Source of the DNA: Catenulispora sp. MAP5-51
GTDB taxonomy: Bacteria; Actinomycetota; Actinomycetes; Streptomycetales; Catenulisporaceae
Reading direction: 5' to 3'
DNA length: 64,000 nucleotides
Assembly: GCF_041261205.1 (NCBI RefSeq)
Contig: NZ_JBGCCH010000033.1
Coordinates: forward strand, 1 to 64,000
Within the stretch, counting starts at the first letter, position 1, and each line of letters opens with the position of its first letter. This document shows positions 34,500-44,576 of this stretch, one piece after another. A program made the position numbers and the translations under genes. The notes beneath the pieces were generated by a model. The model had not been told where the DNA came from and did not search any database. It was given only the letters and a program-made list of their open reading frames with translations.

Positions 34500-35459
34500 A
34501 TGGACGCACCCGGGCGGCAGGTCGTGATCGTCGTGTTCGACGGAGTGAAGATGCTCGACGTCGCCGGCCCCGCCGAGGTGTTCGCCACGGCCGACCGTGC
34601 CGGCGCCCGCTACGCGATCCGCTACGTGTCGCCCTCGGGCGAGGCGGTCAGCACATCGGTCGGCATGCGCCTGCCCGTCGACGGCCCGGCCGCCGAGGTC
34701 ACGGCGCCCGACACGGTCGTGGTCGCCGGCGGCGACAACCTCGTGACCGAGCCGATCCCGGCCGATCTGATCGATGCGGTGCGCGGCTTGCATCCGCGTG
34801 CGAACCGCCTGGTGTCGATCTGCACCGGCTCCTTCGTCCTGGCCGCGGCGGGGCTGCTCGACGGCCGGCGCGCCACGACCCATTGGCAGCACGCGGACCT
34901 GCTGGCGCGCGCCTATCCGAAGGTCCGGGTGGTGCCGGACGCCTTGTTCGTCGAGGACGGCCAGGTGTTCACCTCGGCGGGGGTCTCTGCCGGGATCGAC
35001 CTGAGTCTGGCGCTGGTGGAACGTGACCATGGCGCGGATCTGGCCCGCGCCGTGGCCCGCGATCTGGTCGTGTACATGCAGCGGACCGGCGGGCAATCGC
35101 AGTTCTCTGCGCCGCTGCGGGTCCGGCCGCCGCGGACGGTCGCACTGCGCGGGCTCGTCGACCTGATCGCGGCCGAACCGGCGCTGGATCACAGCGCGGC
35201 GGCGCTGTCGGGGCGGGTGGGAGTCAGCACGCGGCAGCTCACACGCCTGTTCACCGCCGAGCTCGGAACCACCCCGGCGCGCTTCGTCGAACAGGTGCGC
35301 CTGGACCACGCCAAGTCGTTGCTGGACGGCGGACACAGTGTGGAGCAGAGTGCGCGCGAAGCCGGATTCGGGAGCGCGGAGACGATGCGGCGCACGTTCG
35401 TGGCTCGGCTGGGGATCAGTCCCGCCGGCTATCGCCACCGGTTCGGGAGTACCGGCTGA
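34500..35459 (+). CDS. GlxA-type AraC-family regulator (DJ-1/PfpI domain plus helix-turn-helix)
   Basis: 319 residues; ATG behind GAGG. The N-terminal DJ-1/PfpI-like domain (about 6-180) keeps SICTGSFVLAAAGLLDGRRATTHW, with the Cys at the nucleophile elbow. The C-terminal AraC helix-turn-helix pair (about 215-315) includes GVSTRQLTRLFTAELGTTPA and AGFGSAETMRRTF. Such regulators sense small molecules. Divergent from the SGNH lipase gene. One of two GlxA-type regulators in this window. Confidence 0.88.
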   Translation: MDAPGRQVVIVVFDGVKMLDVAGPAEVFATADRAGARYAIRYVSPSGEAVSTSVGMRLPVDGPAAEVTAPDTVVVAGGDNLVTEPIPADLIDAVRGLHPRANRLVSICTGSFVLAAAGLLDGRRATTHWQHADLLARAYPKVRVVPDALFVEDGQVFTSAGVSAGIDLSLALVERDHGADLARAVARDLVVYMQRTGGQSQFSAPLRVRPPRTVALRGLVDLIAAEPALDHSAAALSGRVGVSTRQLTRLFTAELGTTPARFVEQVRLDHAKSLLDGGHSVEQSAREAGFGSAETMRRTFVARLGISPAGYRHRFGSTG

Positions 35460-35578
35460 CCCGGGGCCGGCGCCCTGTCCGGATTTGTGGGATGGCTGTC
35501 CTACAGCGCGGGGTCCGATCCGTCGTGCGGAACCAAGACTGGAAGCGGTCGAGAAAAGAACCGCTACCAGGAGGAATC

Positions 35579-36217
35579 ATGCCGGAGATCATCGCCGGGA
35601 TCACCATCCCCGACACCCGACTCGTCCAGGAGGCCACCGAGCTGGTCCGCGAAGCCGCCGACGACACGCTGTTCGACCACTCCCGCCGCGTCTTCCTGTG
35701 GGGCTCCCTGAAGGCCGCAGCGCGGGGCCTGCATGTCGACCCCGAACTCGCCTACGTCGGCGGGCTCTTCCACGACCTCGGCCTGACCGCGGCCTACGCG
35801 ACCAAAGACCAGCGCTTCGAGATCGACGGCGCCGACGCCGCGCGCGGCTTCCTTCTCGACCACGGCCGTTCGGCGGTCGAGGCGCGCGCCGTCTGGCTGG
35901 CCATCGCCCTGCACACCACGCCGGAGGTGCCGCTGCATCTGGAGCCCGAGGTCGCCGTCGTGACGCTCGGCGTCGAGACCGACGTCCTGGGCCTGGACCT
36001 GGCCGAGATCACCGACGAGCAGCGTGCGGCCGTCGTCGCCGCCCACCCGCGCCCGGACTTCAAGAACCGGATCCTGCGCGCGTTCCACGACGGCATGGCC
36101 GGCCGCCCCGACACCACCTTCGGCACGATGAACGACGACGTCCTGGCGCACTTCGACCCCTCGTTCGTGCGCGCGGATTTCGTCGGCATCATCAAGAACA
36201 GCAGCTGGCCGGAGTAG
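35579..36217 (+). CDS. HD-domain hydrolase (cyanamide-hydratase-like)
   Basis: 212 residues from ATG 35579 behind AGGAGG. The HD metal signature is visible: FDHSRRVFLWG, then GGLFHDLGLT (His-Asp), and AIALHTTPEVP (distal His). Short proteins of this kind are often annotated cyanamide hydratase or generic HD phosphohydrolase; which one is not determinable. Its 3' end overlaps the 3' end of the convergent LysR gene by 26 bases. Confidence 0.82.
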   Translation: MPEIIAGITIPDTRLVQEATELVREAADDTLFDHSRRVFLWGSLKAAARGLHVDPELAYVGGLFHDLGLTAAYATKDQRFEIDGADAARGFLLDHGRSAVEARAVWLAIALHTTPEVPLHLEPEVAVVTLGVETDVLGLDLAEITDEQRAAVVAAHPRPDFKNRILRAFHDGMAGRPDTTFGTMNDDVLAHFDPSFVRADFVGIIKNSSWPE

Positions 36218-37100
36218 GGCGCCGTACCGCCGCAATCTCTCGCAGCAGCGCCGCGGCCGCCGCGCCGACCGGGTCGGCGGCCACCGCCACGGTCTGCCAG
36301 CGCGGGACGTCGCCGGCCAGCGGCAGGAAGCGCACGCGGTCGGTCTTCACCGTGAAGGACTGCGGGACCAGGGCCACGCCGAGGCCGTAGGAGACCAGGT
36401 CCAGCAGCGAGTGCACGTCCGAGGCCTCCAGCGCGACCCGGCGCTCCACCCCGGCCTCGGCCAGGACCTGGTCGGCCAGGTCGCGGGTGCCCCAGTCGCT
36501 GGTGAAGTCCACGAAGCGCTCCTCGGCCAGGTCCTGCGGCTTGACCTCGTCGCAGGACGCGAAGCGGTGGTCCAGGGCGCAGGCCAGGACCAGCGGCTCG
36601 TTGTCCAGGGCGACCAGCACGACCTCTTCGGGCGCGTGCCGGGGCCGTCCGACGAAGGCGATGTCCAGGTGGCCGCTGCGGACCAGGTCGGTCAGGTGGC
36701 CCGAGCCGCCGTGGCGCAGGCTCACCTCCAGCCCCGGGTGGGAGCGCAGGAAGCCGGCCAGCAGCGCCGGGACGTGGATCGCGTGCAGGCACTGCAGCGA
36801 GCCGATCGCCAGCGTGCCGCGCAGCAGGCCGCGCACGGCGGCGACCGCGTCCTTGGCCGCGTCGCTGGCCGAGAGCGTCTTGCGGGCCTCCGTCAGCAGT
36901 GCCTGTCCCTCCGGCGTCAGTCGTACCTGGCGTGTACTGCGCAGGAACAGCGGCGCGCCGAGTTCGCGCTCCAGCGACCGGATCGACGCCGACAGGCCGG
37001 ACTGCGCGATGTGCAGCCGCTTGGCGGCGCGGGTGAAGTGACAGTCCTCGGCGACCGCCACGAAGTGCTCGAGTTGGCGCAGTTCCACGTCCGGCCCCAT
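36192..37100 (-). CDS. LysR-family transcriptional regulator
   Basis: 302 residues. The N-terminal winged helix is typical (LEHFVAVAEDCHFTRAAKRL, HIAQSGLSASIRSLERELGA), followed by a substrate-binding effector domain (GTLAIGSLQCLHAIHVPALL, SYGLGVALVPQSF). It is divergent from the aldo-keto reductase gene, the classical LysR arrangement, so it probably controls that gene and the dehydrogenase behind it. The start has no clear ribosome site; VELRQLEHF four codons in is an alternative. Confidence 0.9.
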   Translation of the reverse strand: MGPDVELRQLEHFVAVAEDCHFTRAAKRLHIAQSGLSASIRSLERELGAPLFLRSTRQVRLTPEGQALLTEARKTLSASDAAKDAVAAVRGLLRGTLAIGSLQCLHAIHVPALLAGFLRSHPGLEVSLRHGGSGHLTDLVRSGHLDIAFVGRPRHAPEEVVLVALDNEPLVLACALDHRFASCDEVKPQDLAEERFVDFTSDWGTRDLADQVLAEAGVERRVALEASDVHSLLDLVSYGLGVALVPQSFTVKTDRVRFLPLAGDVPRWQTVAVAADPVGAAAAALLREIAAVRRPTPASCCS

Positions 37101-37208
37101 TCATCAGCGGCGGTGCTCAATGACATCGGGAACTCGTGTTGGACAGCGTGAATTCCCAGTGGGGAGGCTTAAGTGGAAGCAGATTGCACGACGCGGAGAG
37201 GAACACCC

Positions 37209-38069
37209 ATGCAGACGCGACGCATCGGCGAGACCACCGTGGGCGCCATCGGGCTCGGCGGCATGCCGATGTCCATCGAGGGCCGCCCGGACGAGCAGCG
37301 TTCCATCGCCACCATCCACGCCGCCCTGGAAGCCGGCGTCACCCTCATCGACACCGCGGACGCCTACCACACCTTCGCCGACGAGGTCGGGCACAACGAG
37401 AGCCTCATCGCCCGCGCCCTGGCCTCCTACGGCGGCGACACCTCCGGCGTCCTGGTGGCGACCAAGGGCGGCCACCTGCGCCCGGGCGACGGCACCTGGA
37501 CCGTCGACGGCTCGCCGGAGCACCTGAAGCAGGCCTGCGAGGCCTCGCTGAAGCGGCTCGGCGTCGAGGCCGTCGGCCTGTACCAGTTCCACCGCCCCGA
37601 CCCGAAGGTCCCCTACGCGGACTCCATCGGCGCCATCCGCGACCTGCTGGACGAGGGCAAGATCCAGCAGGCGGGCATCTCCAACGCCGGCACCCAGCAG
37701 ATCCACCAGGCCAACGAGATCCTGGACGGCCGCTTGGTGAGCGTGCAGAACCAGTTCTCGCCGCGCTTCCGCAGCAGCGAGCCGGAGTTGGAGCTGTGCG
37801 CCGTGCTGGGCCTGGCCTTCCTGCCCTGGAGCCCGCTCGGCGGCATCTCGCACGCCGGGGAGCTCGGCTCGCGCTTCGGCGTGTTCGCCGAGGTCGGCGC
37901 GGCGCACGGGGTGAGCCCCCAGCAGGCGTGCCTGGCCTGGATGCTGGCCAAGGCGCCGGTGGTGATCCCGATCCCGGGCTCCTCGCGGCCGGAGACCATC
38001 CGCGACTCGGTCGAGGCGGCGGACCTGGTGCTCTCGGCGGAGGAGTTCGCTCGGCTGGACGCGGCGTGA
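37209..38069 (+). CDS. Aldo/keto reductase
   Basis: 286 residues from ATG 37209 behind GAGAGG. An NADP-dependent (alpha/beta)8 oxidoreductase with LIDTADAYHTF (catalytic Asp and Tyr), VLVATKGGHLRPG (Lys), YQFHRPDPKVPY (His) and C-terminal IPGSSRPETIRDSVEA binding NADP. It reduces aldehydes, ketones or sugars. Coupled by a 4-base GTGA overlap to the next gene. Divergent from LysR. Confidence 0.9.
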   Translation: MQTRRIGETTVGAIGLGGMPMSIEGRPDEQRSIATIHAALEAGVTLIDTADAYHTFADEVGHNESLIARALASYGGDTSGVLVATKGGHLRPGDGTWTVDGSPEHLKQACEASLKRLGVEAVGLYQFHRPDPKVPYADSIGAIRDLLDEGKIQQAGISNAGTQQIHQANEILDGRLVSVQNQFSPRFRSSEPELELCAVLGLAFLPWSPLGGISHAGELGSRFGVFAEVGAAHGVSPQQACLAWMLAKAPVVIPIPGSSRPETIRDSVEAADLVLSAEEFARLDAA

Positions 38070-39202
38070 GCGCTCCGGGCGGCTCGGGCGGCTCGGTCGC
38101 GGCGGGCAGCCCGACCACCCCTGCCACCCCGGTCACCATCGGCATCATCGGAGCGGGCTGGCGCGCGGACTTCTTCGCGCGCCTGGCCGCGCTCCTGCCC
38201 GAGCGGCTTGTGCTGGTCGGCGCGGCGGTGCGGCGGGCCGGCAGCGCGCAGGAGGTCGCGCGGCGGTGGGGTGTGCCCGTGTATCTCTCGCCGGCCGAGC
38301 TCATCGCGAAGCAGCACCCTGACTTCGTCGTCGTCTCCGTGCCGTGGCCGGCGACGCCGGAGGTCACCGCCGCCGTCGTGGGCGCCGGGGTCCCGGTCCT
38401 GGCCGAGACGCCGCCCGCGCCGGACGCCGAGGGGCTGCGGGCGCTGTGGGCCGAGGTCGGGGGCCGGCAGTTGGTGCAGGTGGCCGAGCAGTACCTGCTG
38501 CTGCCCGGGCATGCGGCGCGGCGTGAGCTGGTGCGGCGGGGTGTGATCGGCCGGGCGAGCTCCGTCCAGGTCTCCTCCACGCACGGCTACCACGCCGTCT
38601 CGATGATCAGGGGCCTGCTGGACGCCGGGTTCGGGCCGGTGCGGGTCCGGGCCTCGGCCTTCGCCGCGCCGCTCGTCGATCCGCTGACGCGCGCGGGCTG
38701 GACCGACGACGAGACGCCGAAGGAGGCCACGACCACCCTGGCCACGCTCGACTTCGGCGACGGCCGGTCGGGTCTGTACGACTTCACCGACAACCAGTGG
38801 CACAACCGCCTGCGGCTGCGCCGGATCCTGATCCGCGGCAGCCTCGGGGAGATCGCCGACGACACGGTCGTGCGCTGGGGCGGACCGCGCACCGTCCTGC
38901 GCTCGTCGCTGGTGCGCTCGCAGCTCGGGCACGACCTCAACCTGGACGGCCACGACACCGAGCACCTGTCCTTCGACGGGGAGGTGGTGTGGCACAACCC
39001 GTTCGCCGGGCTGCGGCTGATGGACGAGGAGATCGCGATCGCGACGCTGCTGACCGCGACCGCGTCCTGGGCGCGCGGCGAGGGTCCGGCGCCCTATCCG
39101 CTGGCCGAGGCGTGTCAGGACCATCTGCTCTCCCTGGCCATCGACCGGGCGTCGGCGACCGGGGAGCAGGTGCAGACCGAGGTCGAGCCCTGGGGCCGGT
39201 GA
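38066..39202 (+). CDS. Gfo/Idh/MocA-type oxidoreductase
   Basis: 378 residues from GTG 38066, overlapping the aldo-keto reductase stop by 4 bases. The N-terminal Rossmann fold has [20 protein letters not shown] and a Gfo/Idh-like [14 protein letters not shown], with AETPPAPD where the EKP motif usually lies; its Lys is replaced. The C-terminal domain includes [20 protein letters not shown]. Such enzymes oxidise or reduce sugars, inositols or sugar acids. Missing the EKP lysine may affect activity. It forms an operon with the aldo-keto reductase under LysR. Confidence 0.82.
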   Translation: MSAPGGSGGSVAAGSPTTPATPVTIGIIGAGWRADFFARLAALLPERLVLVGAAVRRAGSAQEVARRWGVPVYLSPAELIAKQHPDFVVVSVPWPATPEVTAAVVGAGVPVLAETPPAPDAEGLRALWAEVGGRQLVQVAEQYLLLPGHAARRELVRRGVIGRASSVQVSSTHGYHAVSMIRGLLDAGFGPVRVRASAFAAPLVDPLTRAGWTDDETPKEATTTLATLDFGDGRSGLYDFTDNQWHNRLRLRRILIRGSLGEIADDTVVRWGGPRTVLRSSLVRSQLGHDLNLDGHDTEHLSFDGEVVWHNPFAGLRLMDEEIAIATLLTATASWARGEGPAPYPLAEACQDHLLSLAIDRASATGEQVQTEVEPWGR

Positions 39203-39284
39203 ATTCTCCTTTTCACTCCGTTTGCCGGATGTCATCGCGTACATAAGGGTGGGACTCGGCCCGGTTCGCGAGGAGAGGACGACG

Positions 39285-40745
39285 ATGACAGGCGCGCAGC
39301 CCAACCCGACGACCACCGATTCGGGGACCCCGGTCGCCAGTGACGAGCACTCGCTCACGGCCGGCCCGGACGGCCCCATCCTGCTGCACGACAACTACCT
39401 GATCGAGCAGATGGCCAACTTCAACCGGGAACGGGTCCCCGAGCGCCAGCCGCACGCCAAGGGCGGCGGCGCCTTCGGCCACTTCGTGGTCACCGGCGAC
39501 GTCAGCGCCTACACCAAGGCCGTGGTGTTCCAGCCGGGCACCACCACCGACATGGTGGCCCGGTTCTCCACCGTCGCCGGCGAGCACGGCAGCCCGGACA
39601 CCTGGCGCGATCCGCGAGGCTTCGCGCTGAAGTTCTACACCGCCGACGGCATCTACGACATGGTCGGGAACAACACCCCGGTCTTCTTCATGCGCGACCC
39701 GTTGAAGTTCCAGCACTTCATCCGCTCCCAGAAGCGCCGCGCCGACAACAACCTGCGCGACCACGACATGCAGTGGGACTTCTGGACCCTGTCCCCGGAG
39801 TCGGCGCACCAGGTCACCTGGCTGATGGGGGACCGCGGCATCCCGCGCTCCTGGCGGCACATGAACGGGTATTCGAGCCACACCTACATGTGGATCAGCG
39901 CCTCCGGCGAGAAGTCCTGGGTCAAGTACCACTTCCTCACCGACCAGGGCGTGGAGTTCCTGACCCAGGCCGACGCCGACACGCTGGCCGGCTCGGACAG
40001 CGACTACCACGTGCGCGACCTGTGGACCGCCATCGAGCACGGCGAGAACCCGTCGTGGACGCTGAAGGTCCAGGTCATGCCATACACCGAGGCCCCCGGC
40101 TACCGCTTCAACCCCTTCGACCTGACGAAGGTGTGGCCGCACAGCGACTACCCGCTCATCGAGGTCGGCCGGATGACCCTGGACCGCAACCCCGTCGACT
40201 ACCACTCGCAGATCGAGCAGCTGGCGGTCCAGCCCAACAACCTGATCCCCGGCATCGGGCCGAGCCCGGACAAGATGCTGCTGGCCCGCATGTTCTCCTA
40301 CGCCGACGCCCACCGCGCCCGCATCGGCGTCAACTACAGCCAGCTGCCGGTCAACGCCCCCCTCACCCCGCCGCACAACTACAACACGGCCGGCCGCATG
40401 CGCTACCACTACGCCACCGACCCGGTGTACGCGCCGAACTCCAAGGGCGGCCCGCAGGCCGACCCCGCCCGCTCACCGGAACCCGCGGGCTGGCCCGTGG
40501 ACGGCGAGATGGTGCGCGCCGCCTACACGCTGCACGCCGAGGACGACGACTGGGGCCAGGCCGGAACAATGGTCCGCGAGGTCCTGGACGACGCCGCGCG
40601 CGACCGCCTGGTCGACAACACCGTCGGGCATCTGTTGGACGGCGTCAGCGATCCGGTTCTCGAACGCGCCTATGGGTATTGGCGGAACGTGGACGCCGAG
40701 ATCGGGCGGCGGATCGAGGAGGGCGTTCGCGCCAAGCGGAAGTAG
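39285..40745 (+). CDS. Monofunctional haem catalase (small-subunit type)
   Basis: 486 residues from ATG 39285 behind AGGAGAG. Decomposes hydrogen peroxide. Distal His57 is in [14 protein letters not shown], Asn130 in [11 protein letters not shown], and the proximal haem Tyr339 in [14 protein letters not shown]. Length and motifs match clade-3 catalases. Single gene. Confidence 0.95.
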   Translation: MTGAQPNPTTTDSGTPVASDEHSLTAGPDGPILLHDNYLIEQMANFNRERVPERQPHAKGGGAFGHFVVTGDVSAYTKAVVFQPGTTTDMVARFSTVAGEHGSPDTWRDPRGFALKFYTADGIYDMVGNNTPVFFMRDPLKFQHFIRSQKRRADNNLRDHDMQWDFWTLSPESAHQVTWLMGDRGIPRSWRHMNGYSSHTYMWISASGEKSWVKYHFLTDQGVEFLTQADADTLAGSDSDYHVRDLWTAIEHGENPSWTLKVQVMPYTEAPGYRFNPFDLTKVWPHSDYPLIEVGRMTLDRNPVDYHSQIEQLAVQPNNLIPGIGPSPDKMLLARMFSYADAHRARIGVNYSQLPVNAPLTPPHNYNTAGRMRYHYATDPVYAPNSKGGPQADPARSPEPAGWPVDGEMVRAAYTLHAEDDDWGQAGTMVREVLDDAARDRLVDNTVGHLLDGVSDPVLERAYGYWRNVDAEIGRRIEEGVRAKRK

Positions 40746-40764
40746 TCTGCGCGGAAGTATCTGC

Positions 40765-41796
40765 TCAGAGCCCGGCCGGCGCGCGCCATCGCGTCCGATA
40801 CGAGCTCGGAGTCTCACCGACGTGTGCCACGAAGTGATGCCGCAGTGAGTCCGGGCTCCCCAGCCCGCTGTGCTCGGCGACGCGGTCCATGGTCAGGTCC
40901 GTGGTCTCCAACAGCTGCCGGGCCCGGTCGATGCGCTGGCGCAGCAGCCATTGCAGAGGGCTGAGACCGGTCTCGGTGTGGAAGCGGCGGGTCAGCGTGC
41001 GTTCGCTGACTTTGGCGTGTGCGGCCAGGTCTGCCAGAGCCATCGGCACGCTCAGACGCTCGTGGGCCCAGGCTCTGGTGGCGGCCAGGGTTCGGTCCGT
41101 GCGCGGCTTCGAGCGCGAGGCGGCCGAGGTGGTCGAGGCGGTCAAGGCGGCAGCAGCCGGCTGCGGGTGATCGGCCGATCGCGCCGGGCCCGCGACGGCC
41201 AGATCGCCCGCCGCGGCGGCGGCCGCGGCGCCGTGGTCGGAGCGGATCAGGTGCAGGCACACCTCGATGACGGCGGCGGCTCCGGCGGAGGTGAGTACCG
41301 CGCCGTCCTCGACGTACAGGGCCTTGCGCTCGACCGTGACCCGCGGGTAGTCGCGCGCTAGTTGGTCGAGCACGTGCCAGTGCGTGGTGGCGCGCCGTCC
41401 GTCGAGCAGGCCGGCGCGAGCCAGGACGAATACGCCGGTGCAGCAGCCGACGATGCGCTTGCCCGCCGTCGCGGCCGTCCGCAGCACGGAGGCCGTACGG
41501 TCGTCGACGTCCGGCCGGGCACCGCCGCCGATGACGAAGACCGTGTCGGCCGCCTCCACGTGCTCAAGCCCGTCGCGGATCACGAGCTCCGGCCCCGCGA
41601 CGGTCTCGACCAGGCCCGGATCGGGCGTGGTCACCCGCAGGTCGTAGGCGCCCTGCCCGGCCGCCCCGGCTGCCCCGGCTGTTCGGACATCGCCCAGCAC
41701 CGCCTGGGCCACCGACAGGTCATGAGCCATGACCGGCGGCACCACGACGAACACGACGCGGTGCGGGGGCTGTGCGGGCTGCAAGGTGTTGCTCAT
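40765..41796 (-). CDS. GlxA-type AraC-family regulator (second copy)
   Basis: 343 residues from ATG 41796 behind GGAGG. An N-terminal DJ-1/PfpI domain (IVGCCTGVFVLARAGLLDGR with Cys at the elbow) is linked by an Ala-rich segment to an AraC helix-turn-helix pair (KVSERTLTRRFHTETGLSPL, SGLGSPDSLRHHF). Divergent from the NAD-binding epimerase gene, which it probably regulates. Confidence 0.88.
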   Translation of the reverse strand: MSNTLQPAQPPHRVVFVVVPPVMAHDLSVAQAVLGDVRTAGAAGAAGQGAYDLRVTTPDPGLVETVAGPELVIRDGLEHVEAADTVFVIGGGARPDVDDRTASVLRTAATAGKRIVGCCTGVFVLARAGLLDGRRATTHWHVLDQLARDYPRVTVERKALYVEDGAVLTSAGAAAVIEVCLHLIRSDHGAAAAAAAGDLAVAGPARSADHPQPAAAALTASTTSAASRSKPRTDRTLAATRAWAHERLSVPMALADLAAHAKVSERTLTRRFHTETGLSPLQWLLRQRIDRARQLLETTDLTMDRVAEHSGLGSPDSLRHHFVAHVGETPSSYRTRWRAPAGL

Positions 41797-41932
41797 GGCC
41801 GGATCCTCCGGGTACGTGGCCGCCGTGGCACTGCCGCGCCCTGATGCCCGGCGCGCACAGTGAATGCAGCGCCCCGCACGCATCCGCGTGTTCCCGCGGG
41901 CGACATCCATCACGACTTCCCGGAGTACAGCC

Positions 41933-42844
41933 ATGCCCTTCCACGTCATTGTCGGCGCCGGCGCCACCGCACTGGCCACCGCCAAACTGCTCGCCGAGAA
42001 GGGCGACCGCGTACGGCTGGTCAGCCGCCGCGGCACCGGCGCCGGGCACGAACTGGTCGAGCCGGTCGCCCTCGACGCGACCGACGCCGAGGCGCTCGCA
42101 GAGCTCTGCCAAGGCGCCGAGACCGTGTTCAACTGCGCGATGGCCGCCTATCACACCTGGCCGCAGGCACTTCCGCCGCTGTTCGGGGCGATCCTCGCCG
42201 CCGCCGAGCGCAGCGGCGCGGACTACGTGATGCTGGGCAACCTCTACGGCTACGGACCCGTGGACGGCCCGGTCACCGAGGACCTGCCGTTGCTCGCCAC
42301 AGGCCCGAAAGGCCTTACCAGGGCTCAGATGTGGCAGGACGCCCTGGAGTCGCACACCGCCGGCCGCGTACGGGTGACCGAGGTACGCGCGGGGCAGTTC
42401 CTCGGCGCCGGCGCGTTCTCCTCGTTCACCTTCACCATCCAGCCCCGGGTCCTCGCCGGCCAGCTCGCCCTGACACCGGCCGCACTGGACACGCGGACCG
42501 GCTTCACCGCCATCGAGGACGCGGCGCGCGCCCTGGTCACGCTGGCCGGAGACGAGCGCGCCTTCGGCCGCCCCTGGCACGCCCCGGTCACCAACGCCAC
42601 AGCGCGCGAGGTGGCCACGGTCCTGGCCGAGGTGGCCGACGCGCCGGTGCCGCGCCTGGAGACGCTGACCGACCGCGACATCGCGCTGCTCTCGCTGACC
42701 TCACCGCTGTGGGCCGAGTTCGAGGAGACGGCACACATGTCGCACCACACCTTCGTCGTGGACTCCAGTCGCATCGAGACGGAGTTCGGACTCAAGGCGA
42801 CGCCGCTGGAGGAGGTGCTGCGGTCGGGGATAGCGGCGGGGTGA
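41933..42844 (+). CDS. NAD(P)-binding epimerase/reductase-like protein
   Basis: 303 residues from ATG 41933 behind CGGAG. An N-terminal Rossmann fold, VIVGAGATALATAKLLAEKG, replaces the usual GxxGxxG with GAGATA. NLYGYGPVDGPVTEDLP and a C-terminal NAD-dependent-epimerase-like domain follow. The catalytic Tyr-Lys pair of the extended SDR family is not obvious, so it may be an atypical or NmrA-like member. Divergent from the GlxA regulator. Confidence 0.78.
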   Translation: MPFHVIVGAGATALATAKLLAEKGDRVRLVSRRGTGAGHELVEPVALDATDAEALAELCQGAETVFNCAMAAYHTWPQALPPLFGAILAAAERSGADYVMLGNLYGYGPVDGPVTEDLPLLATGPKGLTRAQMWQDALESHTAGRVRVTEVRAGQFLGAGAFSSFTFTIQPRVLAGQLALTPAALDTRTGFTAIEDAARALVTLAGDERAFGRPWHAPVTNATAREVATVLAEVADAPVPRLETLTDRDIALLSLTSPLWAEFEETAHMSHHTFVVDSSRIETEFGLKATPLEEVLRSGIAAG

Positions 42845-43056
42845 TCGATCAAGTGGTGCGGTCTCCGCCCAGGACGCGGCGAAGGTCTCCGGCGGGGAAC
42901 GTCGTGCGGCTCTCGGCGCACGGCAAGCAGGCCGGCGCGATCGTGAACAGGTGGGGCGAGGGCGCGGTGGGGTCGCTGCTCGGGGCCCTGGACCCGACGC
43001 TGGGGCAGGCTCCGGCGTCGTAGCTTCAAGTCGTGGCTTCAAGTCGTGGCTACAAG

Positions 43057-43086
43057 ACGTGTTGGGGCCGGCCGACCCCAACACGT
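43057..43086. terminator. Bidirectional hairpin between epimerase and gadB
   Basis: Perfect 11-bp arms ACGTGTTGGGG and CCCCAACACGT with an 8-base loop, between two convergent genes. Just left, TTCAAGTCGTGGC occurs twice in tandem with a third degenerate copy (43023-43060). Confidence 0.7.
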
Positions 43087-43105
43087 CATGCGCAGCGTTC
43101 TGCGA

Positions 43106-44476
43106 TCAGGTGTGCGCGAACCCCGAGCCGGCGTCGTGCGCGGGCGTGGTCGTGGTCAGGCGGGTCACGGCCCGGCCCAGCGCGGCCAGCAGCGACTCGG
43201 CCAGGTCCAGGCTGAAGCCCTCGCGCACCACGATGCGCAGGACGGCGACGTCCTCGGCGTTCGGCGGCATGGTGTAGGCCGGGACCTGCCAGCCGTCGCG
43301 GCGCAGCTCGTCGGAGACGTGGAAGACGGTGAAGCGGCTGGGGTCGGCGAGCTTGAAGGCCAGGACCGGGATGTCGGTGCCGTCGCTGATCACCTCGAAG
43401 GCGTCCAGGCGCGCGATGCCGTCGGCCAGGAAGCGCGCGGTGTCCCGCAGGCCCTCCATGACCTTGGTGTAGCCCTCGCGGCCGAGCCGGATGAAGTTGT
43501 AGTACTGGCCCACGATCTGGTTGCCCGGGCGGGAGAAGTTCAGGGTGAAGGTCGGCATGTCGCCGCCCAGGTAGTTGACGTGGAAGATCAGGTCCTGCGG
43601 CAGGTCCTCGGCCGAGCGCCAGACCACGAAGCCGATGCCGGGGTAGGTCAGGCCGTACTTGTGGCCCGAGACGTTGATCGACTTCACCTGCGGCAGCCGG
43701 AAGTCCCACTGCAGGTTCGGGTGCAGGAAGGGCGCGACGAATCCGCCCGAGGCGGCGTCCACGTGGATCGCGATGTCGGTGCCGTGCTCGGCGTTGTAGG
43801 CCACGACCTTGTCGTGGATGTCCTTGATCGGCTCGAACTCGCCGGTGTGCGTGGTGCCCAGGATCGGCACCACGCCGATGGTGTTCTCGTCCACGTACGT
43901 CATGGTCTCGTCGGCGTCGACGGTGAACCGGTCGTGCGCCACCGGCACGTAGCGCGGCTCGACGTCCCAGTACCGGCAGAACTTCTCCCACACGACCTGC
44001 ACGTTGGAGCCCATCACCAGGTTCGGCCGGTCCGCGGCGAGCCCGGCCGCCGCCCGCCGCTGCCGCCACTTCCACTTCATCGCCAGGCCCCCGAGCATGA
44101 CCGCCTCGGAGGACCCGATGGTCGACACGCCGATCGCGTCGCCGGCCGAGGGCGCGTGGAAGAGGTTCGCGACGATGTTGACGCACCGCCGCTCGATCTC
44201 GGCCGTCTGCGGGTACTCGTCCTTGTCGATCATGTTCTTGTCGAAGGTCTCGGCCATCAGCTTCTCGGCCTCGGGATCCATCCACGTGGTCACGAACGTG
44301 GCCATGTTCAGCCGCGAGCTCCCGTCCAGCAGCAGCTCGTCATGGATCATGCGGTAGACGGCCTGGGGCGACGTCTCCTGGTCGGGCAGCTTGTTCTTCG
44401 GCACGTTCACGCATCCGAGGCGCTTGGTGTAGGCCGGGTCTATCACCGCGTCGTTGTCGTCGTGTCGGTGGACCAC
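43106..44476 (-). CDS. gadB: Glutamate decarboxylase
   Basis: 456 residues from GTG 44476, favoured over GTG 44482 because GGGAG is then 5 bases upstream. PLP-dependent decarboxylation of glutamate to GABA. Visible motifs are HVDAASGGFVAPF (PLP-binding Asp) and SINVSGHKYGLTYPGIG with the Schiff-base Lys near position 273. Length and order match bacterial GadA/GadB. No gadC antiporter is adjacent. Confidence 0.94.
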   Translation of the reverse strand: MVHRHDDNDAVIDPAYTKRLGCVNVPKNKLPDQETSPQAVYRMIHDELLLDGSSRLNMATFVTTWMDPEAEKLMAETFDKNMIDKDEYPQTAEIERRCVNIVANLFHAPSAGDAIGVSTIGSSEAVMLGGLAMKWKWRQRRAAAGLAADRPNLVMGSNVQVVWEKFCRYWDVEPRYVPVAHDRFTVDADETMTYVDENTIGVVPILGTTHTGEFEPIKDIHDKVVAYNAEHGTDIAIHVDAASGGFVAPFLHPNLQWDFRLPQVKSINVSGHKYGLTYPGIGFVVWRSAEDLPQDLIFHVNYLGGDMPTFTLNFSRPGNQIVGQYYNFIRLGREGYTKVMEGLRDTARFLADGIARLDAFEVISDGTDIPVLAFKLADPSRFTVFHVSDELRRDGWQVPAYTMPPNAEDVAVLRIVVREGFSLDLAESLLAALGRAVTRLTTTTPAHDAGSGFAHT

Positions 44477-44576
44477 GATCACTCCCTCGTTGGGCGGCTC
44501 ACTTCAGCGGCCCAGCATGCCAGCCGGGCGCGGCCGCGGGGCGGAGTTCGGGAAGTCGCGGCGATCCGCCGAGGCC

